Positions 8,119 through 15,573 of a stretch of DNA of 40,624 nt are shown one piece after another (the stretch's first letter is position 1; each line of letters begins with the position of its first letter). The DNA comes from Cyclobacteriaceae bacterium (GTDB lineage: Bacteria > Bacteroidota > Bacteroidia > Cytophagales > Cyclobacteriaceae). The DNA lies in the NCBI GenBank assembly GCA_016787605.1, contig JAEUUE010000121.1, forward strand, positions 1 to 40,624. The letters run 5' to 3'. The notes beneath the pieces are model-generated. The model saw only the letters and a list, made by a program, of their open reading frames with translations, made no database searches and was not told the DNA's origin. Made by a program: the position numbers and the translations under genes.

Positions 8119-8126
8119 TAATTTTG
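8119..8126 (+). promoter_or_regulatory. Putative -7 box of the suf operon promoter
   Basis: TAATTTTG is an exact match to TAnnTTTG, 33 bases upstream of the sufB GTG. The upstream -33 element is not well formed: TTG at 8100-8102 gives a spacer of only 16 bp. It would initiate the suf transcript downstream of the Lrp gene. Confidence 0.45.
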
Positions 8127-8158
8127 GAGCCTATTTGAAATTAGTCTAAATACAGTAA

Positions 8159-9604
8159 GTGGCTAAGGATGACCATATTATACAGGAAATAACCACCAAG
8201 GAGTATGAACATGGGTGGGTGGCAAACCTGGAATCGGAGTCGGCTCCCAAAGGGCTGAGCGAAGAGATTGTTCGATTCATCTCCCAGCGGAAGTCAGAGC
8301 CCGAATGGCTCCTGGAGTGGCGCCTCAAGGCCTATCGTCACTGGCTGACGATGGAAGAGCCGAAATGGCCCAATGTGACCTATCCGGCCATTAACTACCA
8401 GGACATCATCTACTATTCTGCGCCCAAGAAGAAGGCCAGCCCGAAAAGCCTCGACGAGATCGATCCCGAGCTGCTCAAGACCTTCGAAAAACTGGGCATT
8501 TCCCTCACCGAACAGAAACGACTCACCGGCATCGCCGTTGATGCGGTACTGGACAGCGTTTCCGTGGCCACCACCTTCAAGGAGAAGCTTGGCGAACTCG
8601 GAATCATCTTCTGCTCGTTCAGCGAGGCCGTGCACGAGCACCCCGACCTGGTCAAAAAGTACCTGGGCTCCGTAGTACCCGCCACCGACAACTATTTTGC
8701 CGCCCTGAACTCGGCGGTATTCTCCGACGGCTCATTTTGTTACATCCCTGCGGGCGTGCGCTGCCCCATGGAGCTCTCCACCTACTTCCGGATCAACGCC
8801 GCCAACACCGGCCAGTTTGAGCGCACCCTGATCGTGGCCGAAGAGGGAAGCTATGTCAGCTACCTGGAGGGTTGCACAGCCCCCATGAGAGACGAGAATC
8901 AACTTCATGCCGCCGTGGTGGAAATCTACGCCATGAAGAATGCCGAGGTGAAGTATTCCACCGTGCAGAACTGGTATCCCGGCAACAAGGAGGGCGTGGG
9001 CGGCATCTACAACTTTGTTACCAAGCGCGGACTTTGCGCCGGCGACCATTCGAAGATCAGCTGGACGCAGGTGGAGACCGGATCGGCCATCACGTGGAAG
9101 TATCCGTCGTGCGTGCTGAAAGGAGATTACTCGGTCGGCGAATTTTACTCGGTCGCCGTAACCAACAATTTCCAGCAGGCAGACACCGGCACGAAAATGA
9201 TTCACCTTGGCAAGCACACGAAGTCACGGATCGTGTCGAAAGGTATCTCCGCTGGGAAGTCCCAGAACAGCTACCGGGGCCAGGTGCACATCCACAAGCG
9301 GGCCGTCAATGCCCGGAACTTCTCGCAGTGTGACTCCCTCCTGCTCGGCGACAAGTGCGGAGCACATACCTTCCCCTACATTGACGTGGAGAACGACTCG
9401 GCCCGGGTGGAGCACGAAGCCACCACATCCAAGATCGGGGAAGACCAGATTTTCTATTGCCAGCAGCGCGGCATCGACGAAGAAGCCGCCGTTGCCCTCA
9501 TTGTCAACGGCTATGCCAAGGAAGTGCTCAACCAGCTTCCCATGGAGTTTGCTGTTGAAGCCCAAAAGTTGCTCGCCCTCACGCTGGAAGGCAGCGTAGG
9601 ATAA
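8159..9604 (+). CDS. sufB: Fe-S cluster assembly scaffold SufB
   Basis: SufB is the scaffold subunit of the SufBC2D complex on which [4Fe-4S] clusters are built in the cytoplasm. The protein is 481 residues, the normal length. Family landmarks include [80 protein letters not shown] and the C-terminal beta-helix core ending [20 protein letters not shown]. The start is GTG at 8159; it gives the expected N-terminus ([19 protein letters not shown]), and no nearby ATG would preserve it. It is the first gene of a tightly packed operon, 10 bp before sufC. Confidence 0.97.
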   Translation: MAKDDHIIQEITTKEYEHGWVANLESESAPKGLSEEIVRFISQRKSEPEWLLEWRLKAYRHWLTMEEPKWPNVTYPAINYQDIIYYSAPKKKASPKSLDEIDPELLKTFEKLGISLTEQKRLTGIAVDAVLDSVSVATTFKEKLGELGIIFCSFSEAVHEHPDLVKKYLGSVVPATDNYFAALNSAVFSDGSFCYIPAGVRCPMELSTYFRINAANTGQFERTLIVAEEGSYVSYLEGCTAPMRDENQLHAAVVEIYAMKNAEVKYSTVQNWYPGNKEGVGGIYNFVTKRGLCAGDHSKISWTQVETGSAITWKYPSCVLKGDYSVGEFYSVAVTNNFQQADTGTKMIHLGKHTKSRIVSKGISAGKSQNSYRGQVHIHKRAVNARNFSQCDSLLLGDKCGAHTFPYIDVENDSARVEHEATTSKIGEDQIFYCQQRGIDEEAAVALIVNGYAKEVLNQLPMEFAVEAQKLLALTLEGSVG

Positions 9605-9614
9605 ACGTAACGAT

Positions 9615-10370
9615 ATGCTGAAGATTCAGAACCTGCACGCTCAAATCGAAGACAAGCCGATCCTCAACGGGATCAACCTGACGGTCAACGCCGGGGAAGT
9701 TCATGCCATCATGGGACCGAATGGTTCGGGCAAGAGCACCCTGGCCGCCACCCTCTCGGGTCGCGAGGAATATACCGTTACCGACGGAACGGTGGAATTC
9801 ATGGGCAAGAACCTCCTCGAGATGGCCCCCGAGGAGCGCGCCCGCGAAGGCGTCTTCCTGGCTTTTCAATATCCCGTGGAGATCCCCGGTGTCAGTACGA
9901 TCAACTTCATGAAGACGGCCCTGAACCAGATCCGCACCCACCGCGGTGAAGCCCCTCTCGACGCCGTCGCGTTTCTCAAACTGATGAAGGAGAAAATGAA
10001 ACTGGTTGAAATCGACCAGTCGCTCCTCAATCGCTCCCTCAACGAAGGATTTTCCGGCGGCGAAAAGAAGCGCAACGAAATCTTCCAGATGGCCATGCTG
10101 GAGCCTCGCCTCGCCATCCTTGACGAAACGGATTCCGGCCTCGACATCGACGCCCTCCGGATCGTAGCCAACGGCGTGAACGCACTGCGCTCCAAGAACA
10201 ACGCCATCATCGTGGTCACGCATTACCAGCGCCTCCTCGACTACATCGTTCCGGATTTCGTACACGTGCTCTACAAGGGACGCATTGTCAAATCGGGGAC
10301 CAAGGAACTGGCCCTTGAACTGGAAGAAAAGGGTTATGACTGGATCAAAGCGGGTCTTGCAACGGTCTGA
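9615..10370 (+). CDS. sufC: Fe-S cluster assembly ATPase SufC
   Basis: SufC is the ABC-type ATPase of the SufBC2D scaffold; its ATP hydrolysis drives conformational change in SufB-SufD during cluster assembly. The protein has 251 residues with Walker A GPNGSGKST (residues 34-42), ABC signature FSGGEKKR (146-153), Walker B LAILDETDSGLD (166-177) with D170/E171, and the H-loop histidine H203. These are the SufC-specific variants of the motifs. It is soluble, without transmembrane helices. It starts 10 bp after sufB and ends 3 bp before sufD. Confidence 0.97.
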   Translation: MLKIQNLHAQIEDKPILNGINLTVNAGEVHAIMGPNGSGKSTLAATLSGREEYTVTDGTVEFMGKNLLEMAPEERAREGVFLAFQYPVEIPGVSTINFMKTALNQIRTHRGEAPLDAVAFLKLMKEKMKLVEIDQSLLNRSLNEGFSGGEKKRNEIFQMAMLEPRLAILDETDSGLDIDALRIVANGVNALRSKNNAIIVVTHYQRLLDYIVPDFVHVLYKGRIVKSGTKELALELEEKGYDWIKAGLATV

Positions 10371-10373
10371 GGT

Positions 10374-11630
10374 ATGCCAGCGACAACCACCAGGAAAGAT
10401 CTTCATGCCCAGCTGACGGAAGCATTCCACACCCGCGGCTTTGAACAACACCCTGCGCGCCGGAAGGCCATGGAATTGCTGTCCGAGAAAGGGCTTCCCA
10501 CCTCCCGGTCGGAAGAATACCGCTTCACCCCCGTGGTGCGAAACCTCGAAGGGATTTTCAGCGGCGCGCCGGCTCCCGCCGCGCCGATCACCGCATCGCT
10601 TGACCTGATCCCGGGAATCTCCGCCAACCTTCTCGTCTTTGTCAATGGGCGCTACTCCCCTAACCACAGCAAGGTCATCGACAACTCGTTGACCGTGAAG
10701 ACGGCCGCAACACCGGCGCCCAAGGCAGATCAGGATCCCTTTGATCTTCTCAACCAGGCATTCGCTGACGAGCTTATTGAGATCCAGGTACCGGATCATC
10801 AACAACTGGTTCATCCTGTCGCCATCGTATATTATATCGATCATTCCCAGTTCGTATTTGCCAACCCGCGTTGGTCGCTGCGCCTCGGCACCGGCAGCCG
10901 GTGCACCGTACTGGAATACACCGTGGCATCCTCCGCGGCCTCGTTCTTCAACAACAAACAGTCGACCATCGAAGTCAGGGAAAACGCCCGGTTGGACTAT
11001 ATCCTGATCCAGCGTGGCAGCCGCGACGAAGTGATGGTTAACAACACTGCTGTCTGGCTGTCTTCGTCCGCCCAGGCGCTGTGCTACACCTGCACCCTGG
11101 AAGGAAAGCTGGTCCGCAACAACCTCTCCCTCATCCTCGATGGTGAAGGAATCGATGCGCATCTGCACGGACTCTACCTGGTCACGGGGCAATCCCTGGT
11201 GGACAATCACTCGGTCGTCGATCACCGCAAGCCGAATTCATTCAGCAACGAACTGTACAAGGGCGTGATGGACGACAACGGGAAAGCCGTATTCAATGGG
11301 AAGATCTTTGTGCGCACGGACGCACAGAAGACCAACGCTTTCCAATCCAACCGCAATATTTTGCTCAGCGAGAACAGCAACATTCACACCAAGCCACAGC
11401 TGGAAATCTGGGCCGACGACGTGAAGTGCTCGCACGGATGCACCACGGGCCAGCTCGATGAAGAAGCTCTCTTCTACCTCCGGTCAAGGGGCATTCCGAA
11501 GGACGCCGCCAAAGGACTCTTGCTCACGGCCTTCGCCGGCGAGACCCTGGAGGGCATACACGACGAAGCCATCCGCGGTTTTGTCGAGAGCCTGATCCTC
11601 GAGAAACTGCATACCGCTCACCTGCAATGA
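10374..11630 (+). CDS. sufD: Fe-S cluster assembly protein SufD
   Basis: SufD is the second scaffold subunit, paralogous to SufB, and is involved in iron acquisition and complex stability. The protein is 418 residues. The N-terminal half is variable (with GLPTSRSEEYRFTPVVRNLE typical of the family), and the C-terminal half has the shared SufB/SufD beta-helix, including FNGKIFVRTDAQKTNAFQSN, ADDVKCSHGCTTGQLDEEAL and FYLRSRGIPKDAAKGLLLTA. The conserved KCSHGCT motif carries the functionally important Cys/His residues of SufD. Its TGA overlaps the sufS ATG (ATGA), indicating translational coupling. Confidence 0.96.
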   Translation: MPATTTRKDLHAQLTEAFHTRGFEQHPARRKAMELLSEKGLPTSRSEEYRFTPVVRNLEGIFSGAPAPAAPITASLDLIPGISANLLVFVNGRYSPNHSKVIDNSLTVKTAATPAPKADQDPFDLLNQAFADELIEIQVPDHQQLVHPVAIVYYIDHSQFVFANPRWSLRLGTGSRCTVLEYTVASSAASFFNNKQSTIEVRENARLDYILIQRGSRDEVMVNNTAVWLSSSAQALCYTCTLEGKLVRNNLSLILDGEGIDAHLHGLYLVTGQSLVDNHSVVDHRKPNSFSNELYKGVMDDNGKAVFNGKIFVRTDAQKTNAFQSNRNILLSENSNIHTKPQLEIWADDVKCSHGCTTGQLDEEALFYLRSRGIPKDAAKGLLLTAFAGETLEGIHDEAIRGFVESLILEKLHTAHLQ

Positions 11631-12868
11631 GACCCGAAGCCTCTTTCATGGAACTGGACATTCTTTCCCTCCGGAAGGAGTTCCCGGTTCTTGATCAGGC
11701 TGTGAACGGGCATCCGCTGGTCTACTTTGACAATGCGGCCACGACTCAGAAACCGAAATCGGTCATCCAGTCGTTGGTGGACTATTATTCCGGGTACAAC
11801 GCCAACATTCACCGGGGCATTCATACGCTGGCGGAAAAAGCGACGCGTGCTTTCGAAGAAACCCGGGAAAGCGCCCGTCAATTCCTGAACGCCGCCGAAC
11901 GCGAAGAGATCATCTTTGTCCGTGGCGTAACCGAAGCCGTGAACCTGGTGGCCAGCTCCTTCGGAAAGATGGTTCTCCGTCCCGGCGACGAAATCCTGGT
12001 TTCCGGCCTGGAACATCACTCGAACATTGTCCCCTGGCAATTGGCAGCCGAAGCACTCGGCGCCCAATTGCAGGTGATCCCGGTTACCGAGGAAGGAGAA
12101 CTTGATCTCCAGGCATTCGAACAACGGCTGAGTAAGAAAACCCGGCTGGTCGCTGTAAACCATGCTTCGAACAGCCTGGGAACCATCAACCCGGTGAAAC
12201 ACATTGTCGAGCGGGCTCATGCCTTTGGCGCCTACGTACTGGTTGATGGCGCTCAGGCAGCGGCACACCTCGATATCGATGTCCGTGACATGGACTGTGA
12301 TTTCTACTGCCTCTCCGGCCACAAGATGTATGGTCCCACCGGGGTAGGCGTTCTGTATGGAAAGCGTTCGCTCCTGGAGAAAATGCCACCTTACCAGGGC
12401 GGCGGTGAGATGATCAAGGAGGTCACTTTTGAAAAGACGACTTTTAACGACCTGCCCTACAAGTTTGAGGCGGGCACGCCCAATATCGCCGATGTGATTG
12501 CGCTGAATGAAGCCATCCGGTTTATCCAGCGGAATGGCAAGGCTGCCATCCGGCATCATGAGAACGAATTATTGGGTTACGCAACAACACGCCTGCAGAA
12601 GGTAGAGGGCGTCAGGCTGATCGGGACGGCACGCGAGAAAGTGAGCGTTCAGTCCTTCCTCCTGGAGGGAATGCACCCCTTCGATGTGGGGCAGCTGCTG
12701 GATGCGCGCGGCATCGCCGTTAGGACGGGGCATCACTGCACCCAGCCCCTCATGGATCGGTTCGGAATCGAAGGAACTGTCAGGGCCTCCTTTGCTGTTT
12801 ACAATACACGCGACGAAATTGACCGGATGATTGAAGCCCTGGAACGGATAAGCTCCCTACGCCGATGA
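11627..12868 (+). CDS. sufS: Cysteine desulfurase SufS
   Basis: SufS is a PLP-dependent group II cysteine desulfurase that takes sulfur from cysteine as an active-site persulfide and passes it to SufE. The protein has 413 residues. The PLP Schiff-base lysine is K233 in CLSGHKMYGPTGVGVLYG, H130 in GLEHHSNIVPW stacks on the cofactor, and the persulfide cysteine is C371 in AVRTGHHCTQPLMDRFG, preceded by the RTGHHC motif of SufS rather than the long flexible loop of IscS. The start at 11627 overlaps the sufD stop as ATGA; an alternative ATG at 11648 (MELDILSL) would remove seven residues and is also plausible. It overlaps sufE by 4 nt. Confidence 0.96.
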   Translation: MRPEASFMELDILSLRKEFPVLDQAVNGHPLVYFDNAATTQKPKSVIQSLVDYYSGYNANIHRGIHTLAEKATRAFEETRESARQFLNAAEREEIIFVRGVTEAVNLVASSFGKMVLRPGDEILVSGLEHHSNIVPWQLAAEALGAQLQVIPVTEEGELDLQAFEQRLSKKTRLVAVNHASNSLGTINPVKHIVERAHAFGAYVLVDGAQAAAHLDIDVRDMDCDFYCLSGHKMYGPTGVGVLYGKRSLLEKMPPYQGGGEMIKEVTFEKTTFNDLPYKFEAGTPNIADVIALNEAIRFIQRNGKAAIRHHENELLGYATTRLQKVEGVRLIGTAREKVSVQSFLLEGMHPFDVGQLLDARGIAVRTGHHCTQPLMDRFGIEGTVRASFAVYNTRDEIDRMIEALERISSLRR

Positions 12869-13299
12869 CCATCGAAGAGACACAGAAGGCCATTATCGAA
12901 GAGTTTTCCCTGCTCGACGGAGACCGGGAGATGTCGGTCATGTACCTCATGGATCTCGGCGAGAAATTGCCTCCCCTGGCCGACGAGCATAAGGTCGACT
13001 TTAACCTGGTGAAGGGATGCCAATCGAAGGTTTGGCTGATCGCCGAGCTGAAGAAAGACCGCGTTTACTTCAGCGCCGACAGCAATACGGCAATCACCAA
13101 AGGCCTGGTAAGCCTGCTGATCCGGGTATTCAACGGGCACCTGCCGGAAGAGATCGTTTCCGCTGACCTCTTCTTCATGAAGGACATCGGCATGGATCGT
13201 TTCATCGGCACGCAACGGTCCAATGGCTTTGCTGCCATGATTCAACGCATGAAGCAGCATGCACGAAGTTTTCAACCTCAAAGCGACGTAAAGGCATGA
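12865..13299 (+). CDS. sufE: Sulfur acceptor protein SufE
   Basis: SufE receives persulfide sulfur from SufS and transfers it to the SufBCD scaffold. The 144-residue protein shows the SufE fold signature: LMDLGEKLPPLADEHK near residue 30, then VKGCQSKVWLIAEL with the acceptor cysteine at C52, followed by SADSNTAITKGLVSLLIRVF and NGHLPEEIVSADLFFMKDIG. Its ATG overlaps the sufS TGA by 4 nt, and its own TGA overlaps the next ATG the same way, so sufS, sufE and the MIP18-like gene should be translationally coupled. Confidence 0.95.
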   Translation: MTIEETQKAIIEEFSLLDGDREMSVMYLMDLGEKLPPLADEHKVDFNLVKGCQSKVWLIAELKKDRVYFSADSNTAITKGLVSLLIRVFNGHLPEEIVSADLFFMKDIGMDRFIGTQRSNGFAAMIQRMKQHARSFQPQSDVKA

Positions 13300-13634
13300 G
13301 CGAAACGCCCCCCGTATCGAACCCCTCTGCCGGCGACCTGCGTGAAAAGGTCATCGCCGCACTGAAGACCGTCTATGACCCGGAGATACCGGTGGACATT
13401 TACGAACTGGGACTTATTTACGAGATCACCATTTACCCCGTAAATAATGTACACATCCTCATGACGCTGACCTCTCCCAGCTGTCCCTCGGCGGAAGTGA
13501 TCCCCAGCGAAGTGAAACAACGCGTGGAAGACATTGACGAAGTGAACGAGGTTAATGTCGAGATCACCTGGGATCCACCTTACTCGCAGGACATGATGAG
13601 CGAAGCCGCTAAGCTGGAACTTGGATTCCTTTAA
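13296..13634 (+). CDS. DUF59/MIP18-family SUF-associated protein (SufT/PaaD-like)
   Basis: A 112-residue member of the MIP18 family, which takes part in Fe-S cluster maturation or transfer. The diagnostic segment DPEIPVDIYELGLIYEI lies at residues 28-44, and the conserved cysteine is C63 in LTSPSCPSAEVIP. The end of the protein (VEITWDPPYSQDMMSEAAKL) is typical: bacterial homologues are commonly the last structural gene of SUF operons. Its start overlaps the sufE stop as ATGA. It might be named SufT by analogy, but I leave the symbol blank because it lacks any fused extra domain and the name is applied loosely. Confidence 0.93.
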   Translation: MSETPPVSNPSAGDLREKVIAALKTVYDPEIPVDIYELGLIYEITIYPVNNVHILMTLTSPSCPSAEVIPSEVKQRVEDIDEVNEVNVEITWDPPYSQDMMSEAAKLELGFL

Positions 13635-13675
13635 CTGTGTTATTTTCCAATTGAATAACGAAAAACGAATAAACT

Positions 13676-14098
13676 ATGAGCATGTATCCCGAACAACTGG
13701 TTGCCCCGATGCGGACCGATCTGACGAGTGTGGGCTTCAAGGAACTGAAGACACCGGCCGAAGTGGACCAGCAGATTCTGAACGAAAAAGGCACCACGCT
13801 GCTGGTGATCAATTCCGTGTGCGGATGTGCCGCAGGAGCCGCCCGCCCGGGGGTTAAGTGGGCGCTGCAGATGACCAAGAAAAAGCCCGACCACCTGGCT
13901 ACCGTATTTGCCGGCATGGACACCGAGGCCGTTACCCGCGCCCGGCAGCTGACCTTGCCTTACCCCCCCTCTTCGCCTTCCATCGCCCTTTTTAAAGACG
14001 GCGAGTTGCTGCACTTCATCGAGCGCCATCATATCGAAGGCCGCAATGCCCAGATGATCGGCGAGCACCTGCTTGAGGTGTTTGAAGAGTACTGTTAG
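13676..14098 (+). CDS. BrxA/BrxB-family bacilliredoxin
   Basis: This is a 140-residue thioredoxin-fold protein of the YphP/YqiW (BrxA/BrxB) family, which reverses bacillithiol mixed disulfides on oxidised proteins. The N-terminus MSMYPEQLVAPMRTDLTSVG and the segment LLVINSVCGCAAGAARPG are diagnostic; the redox motif is C49-G50-C51. It begins 41 bp after the MIP18-like gene and ends just before a strong terminator, so it closes the suf transcript. A thiol-redox protein here fits protection of Fe-S assembly under oxidative stress, which is an inference from position. Bacillithiol use by this organism is implied but its biosynthetic genes are not in the window. Confidence 0.93.
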   Translation: MSMYPEQLVAPMRTDLTSVGFKELKTPAEVDQQILNEKGTTLLVINSVCGCAAGAARPGVKWALQMTKKKPDHLATVFAGMDTEAVTRARQLTLPYPPSSPSIALFKDGELLHFIERHHIEGRNAQMIGEHLLEVFEEYC

Positions 14099-14116
14099 TC
14101 CTTACTATCTCAAGAG

Positions 14117-14140
14117 AGCCCGGCCTGTCCGGGCTTTTTT
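14117..14140 (+). terminator. Rho-independent terminator of the suf operon
   Basis: AGCCCGG (14117-14123) pairs with CCGGGCT (14129-14135) around a 5-base loop and is followed by a run of six T residues (14135-14140). It lies 18 bp after the bacilliredoxin stop codon. Confidence 0.93.
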
Positions 14141-14206
14141 GTCATTAGCTGGACATAACTTTAGATGGCTTTTGAACCATTCCGGGCTAACCTTGTTTAT
14201 ACTTCC

Positions 14207-14617
14207 ATGAGAGTCGCCGTGTACCGAGAAGAGCATTTCAACGCCGCCCACCGGCTCTACAACCCGGCGTGGTCCGACGAAAAGAACGACTCCGTCTTCG
14301 GCAAGTGCAACAACCCCAATTTCCACGGGCACAACTACCGGCTCATTGTGCGTGTTACGGGAGAACCCGACCCGGAAACCGGCTACGTGATCGAATTCAA
14401 GACACTCAGCGATCTAATTAAAGAGCACGTGCTGAGGCACTTTGACCATAAAAACCTTAACTTGGATACTCCCTGGTTTCGCAACCTGAATCCTACGGCT
14501 GAAAACATCGCCATCGTCATCTGGAACATTTTGCGGAAGCAACTGGACAACCGACTCGATCTAACCGTCAGACTCTATGAGACAGAAAGAAATTTCGTCG
14601 AATATCCGGCCGCTTAA
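14207..14617 (+). CDS. 6-pyruvoyltetrahydropterin synthase-like protein (PTPS/QueD family)
   Basis: A 136-residue T-fold enzyme acting on dihydroneopterin triphosphate, the product of the downstream FolE. Zinc ligands are H15 in FNAAHRL and H40/H42 in NFHGHNY; the proposed catalytic cysteine is C34 in FGKCNNPN, and PTAEN plus the C-terminal YETERNF are also family features. The spacing GKCNNPN-x-HGHNY is that of classical eukaryotic-type PTPS, unlike the shorter CxxxHGH of E. coli QueD. It may therefore feed tetrahydrobiopterin-type pterins or queuosine precursors; sequence alone does not decide. The start MRVAVYREEH at 14207 is chosen over an ATG at 14165, which adds only unconserved residues. 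Its 3' end overlaps folE by 41 nt. Confidence 0.9.
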   Translation: MRVAVYREEHFNAAHRLYNPAWSDEKNDSVFGKCNNPNFHGHNYRLIVRVTGEPDPETGYVIEFKTLSDLIKEHVLRHFDHKNLNLDTPWFRNLNPTAENIAIVIWNILRKQLDNRLDLTVRLYETERNFVEYPAA

Positions 14618-15248
14618 GCCGCTGGATGCCGCTTCCGAGACGCATTGGAACACGCCGCTGCGGGCCGATGCCTTCGACCTCTCCGACGACGAGAAGATCG
14701 AGCGCATCGAAAAGCATATCCGCGAGATCATGCTTACGCTCGGCCTGGACCTTACCGACGACAGTCTCAACGGCACGCCCAAACGGGTGGCCAAGATGTA
14801 TGTGAAAGAGGTATTTAGCGGGCTTAACCCTAAGAACCGCCCTCACGCACGGCTGTTTGAAAACAAGTACAACTATGACCAGATGCTGGTGGAGAAGGAC
14901 ATCACCTTCTACTCCCACTGCGAGCATCACCTGGTCCCCATCTACGGACGGGCCCATGTAGCCTACATCTCCGGCGGCAAGGTAATCGGGCTGTCAAAGA
15001 TCAACCGGATCGTCCAGTACTACGCCAAGCGCCCGCAGGTACAGGAGCGCCTCACCGTTCAGATCGGCAAGGAACTCGAAGCCATCCTCGAAACCCAGGA
15101 CGTCGGCGTGGTGATCGACGCCAACCACATGTGCGTCGCCATGCGCGGAGTAGGCGACACCAATTCCAAGACCGGCACGGCGTATTTCAATGGCAAGTTC
15201 AAGGATGAGAATGTGAAGAGGGAGTTTCTGAACTTCATCAACAGTTAG
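14577..15248 (+). CDS. folE: GTP cyclohydrolase I
   Basis: FolE converts GTP to 7,8-dihydroneopterin triphosphate, the entry step to folate, biopterin and queuosine-type pathways. The 223-residue protein has the zinc ligands C115 and H118 in FYSHCEHHLVP and C186 in DANHMCVAMRG, matching C110/H113/C181 of the E. coli enzyme, plus GLSKINRIVQYYAKRPQVQE and the C-terminal TSKTGTAYF-like region. The variable N-terminus (about 25 residues before TPLRADAFDLSDDEKIE) is similar to other Bacteroidota FolE. The only plausible start (14577) lies 41 nt inside the upstream PTPS-like gene, so the two are probably translationally coupled and act in sequence. Confidence 0.95.
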   Translation: MRQKEISSNIRPLKPLDAASETHWNTPLRADAFDLSDDEKIERIEKHIREIMLTLGLDLTDDSLNGTPKRVAKMYVKEVFSGLNPKNRPHARLFENKYNYDQMLVEKDITFYSHCEHHLVPIYGRAHVAYISGGKVIGLSKINRIVQYYAKRPQVQERLTVQIGKELEAILETQDVGVVIDANHMCVAMRGVGDTNSKTGTAYFNGKFKDENVKREFLNFINS

Positions 15249-15275
15249 CACCCCCTACTATCTGTTCAGCTTGGT

Positions 15276-15293
15276 ATACTCATTGACGAGTAT
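15276..15293. terminator. Small hairpin downstream of folE
   Basis: ATACTC (15276-15281) and GAGTAT (15288-15293) form a 6-bp stem with a 6-base loop, 27 bp after the folE stop. There is no T-tract, so a role in termination is only possible. Confidence 0.3.
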
Positions 15294-15317
15294 GCTCCTG
15301 ATGGCGTTTGGGCAATT

Positions 15318-15405
15318 CACCGCAAAGGCGCAAGGTGACGCTGAGTGATTCCTTTCAGTGAACAACTTTCATTACGAACCTTTGCGCCCTGGCGTCTTTG
15401 CGGTG
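15318..15405. repeat. REP-like imperfect inverted repeat
   Basis: CACCGCAAAG (15318-15327) is the exact inverse complement of CTTTGCGGTG (15396-15405). Just inside, GGCGCAAGG (15327-15335) nearly mirrors CCTTTGCGCC (15379-15388), giving two registers in which the 88-bp element can fold. The arms resemble the common 'cgcaaagrcgcaaagg' type of bacterial intergenic REP element. It occupies the 325-bp gap between folE and the aconitase gene. The remainder of that gap (15406-15573) holds a T-run at 15532-15538 and no clear promoter consensus. Confidence 0.65.
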
Positions 15406-15573
15406 GTCACCCGCCTTTTATTCGAAGCACTCAGCACAACATACCACTCGGTATAAGGACGCTATTGACTTCACCGGAATCAGAATTTCAGACTGCCCTT
15501 TGAGGACGATGGGGCCCTCGTACGTAAGCACTTTTTTTGTAGTTTAGGGCTCGACTTAAACCCTAACAATCCC

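Noticed and set aside
9579-11225. A 548-codon open frame antisense to sufC and sufD
   Set aside because: It is the complement frame of two clearly recognised suf genes; its translation has no family features and it arises from GC-rich codon bias.
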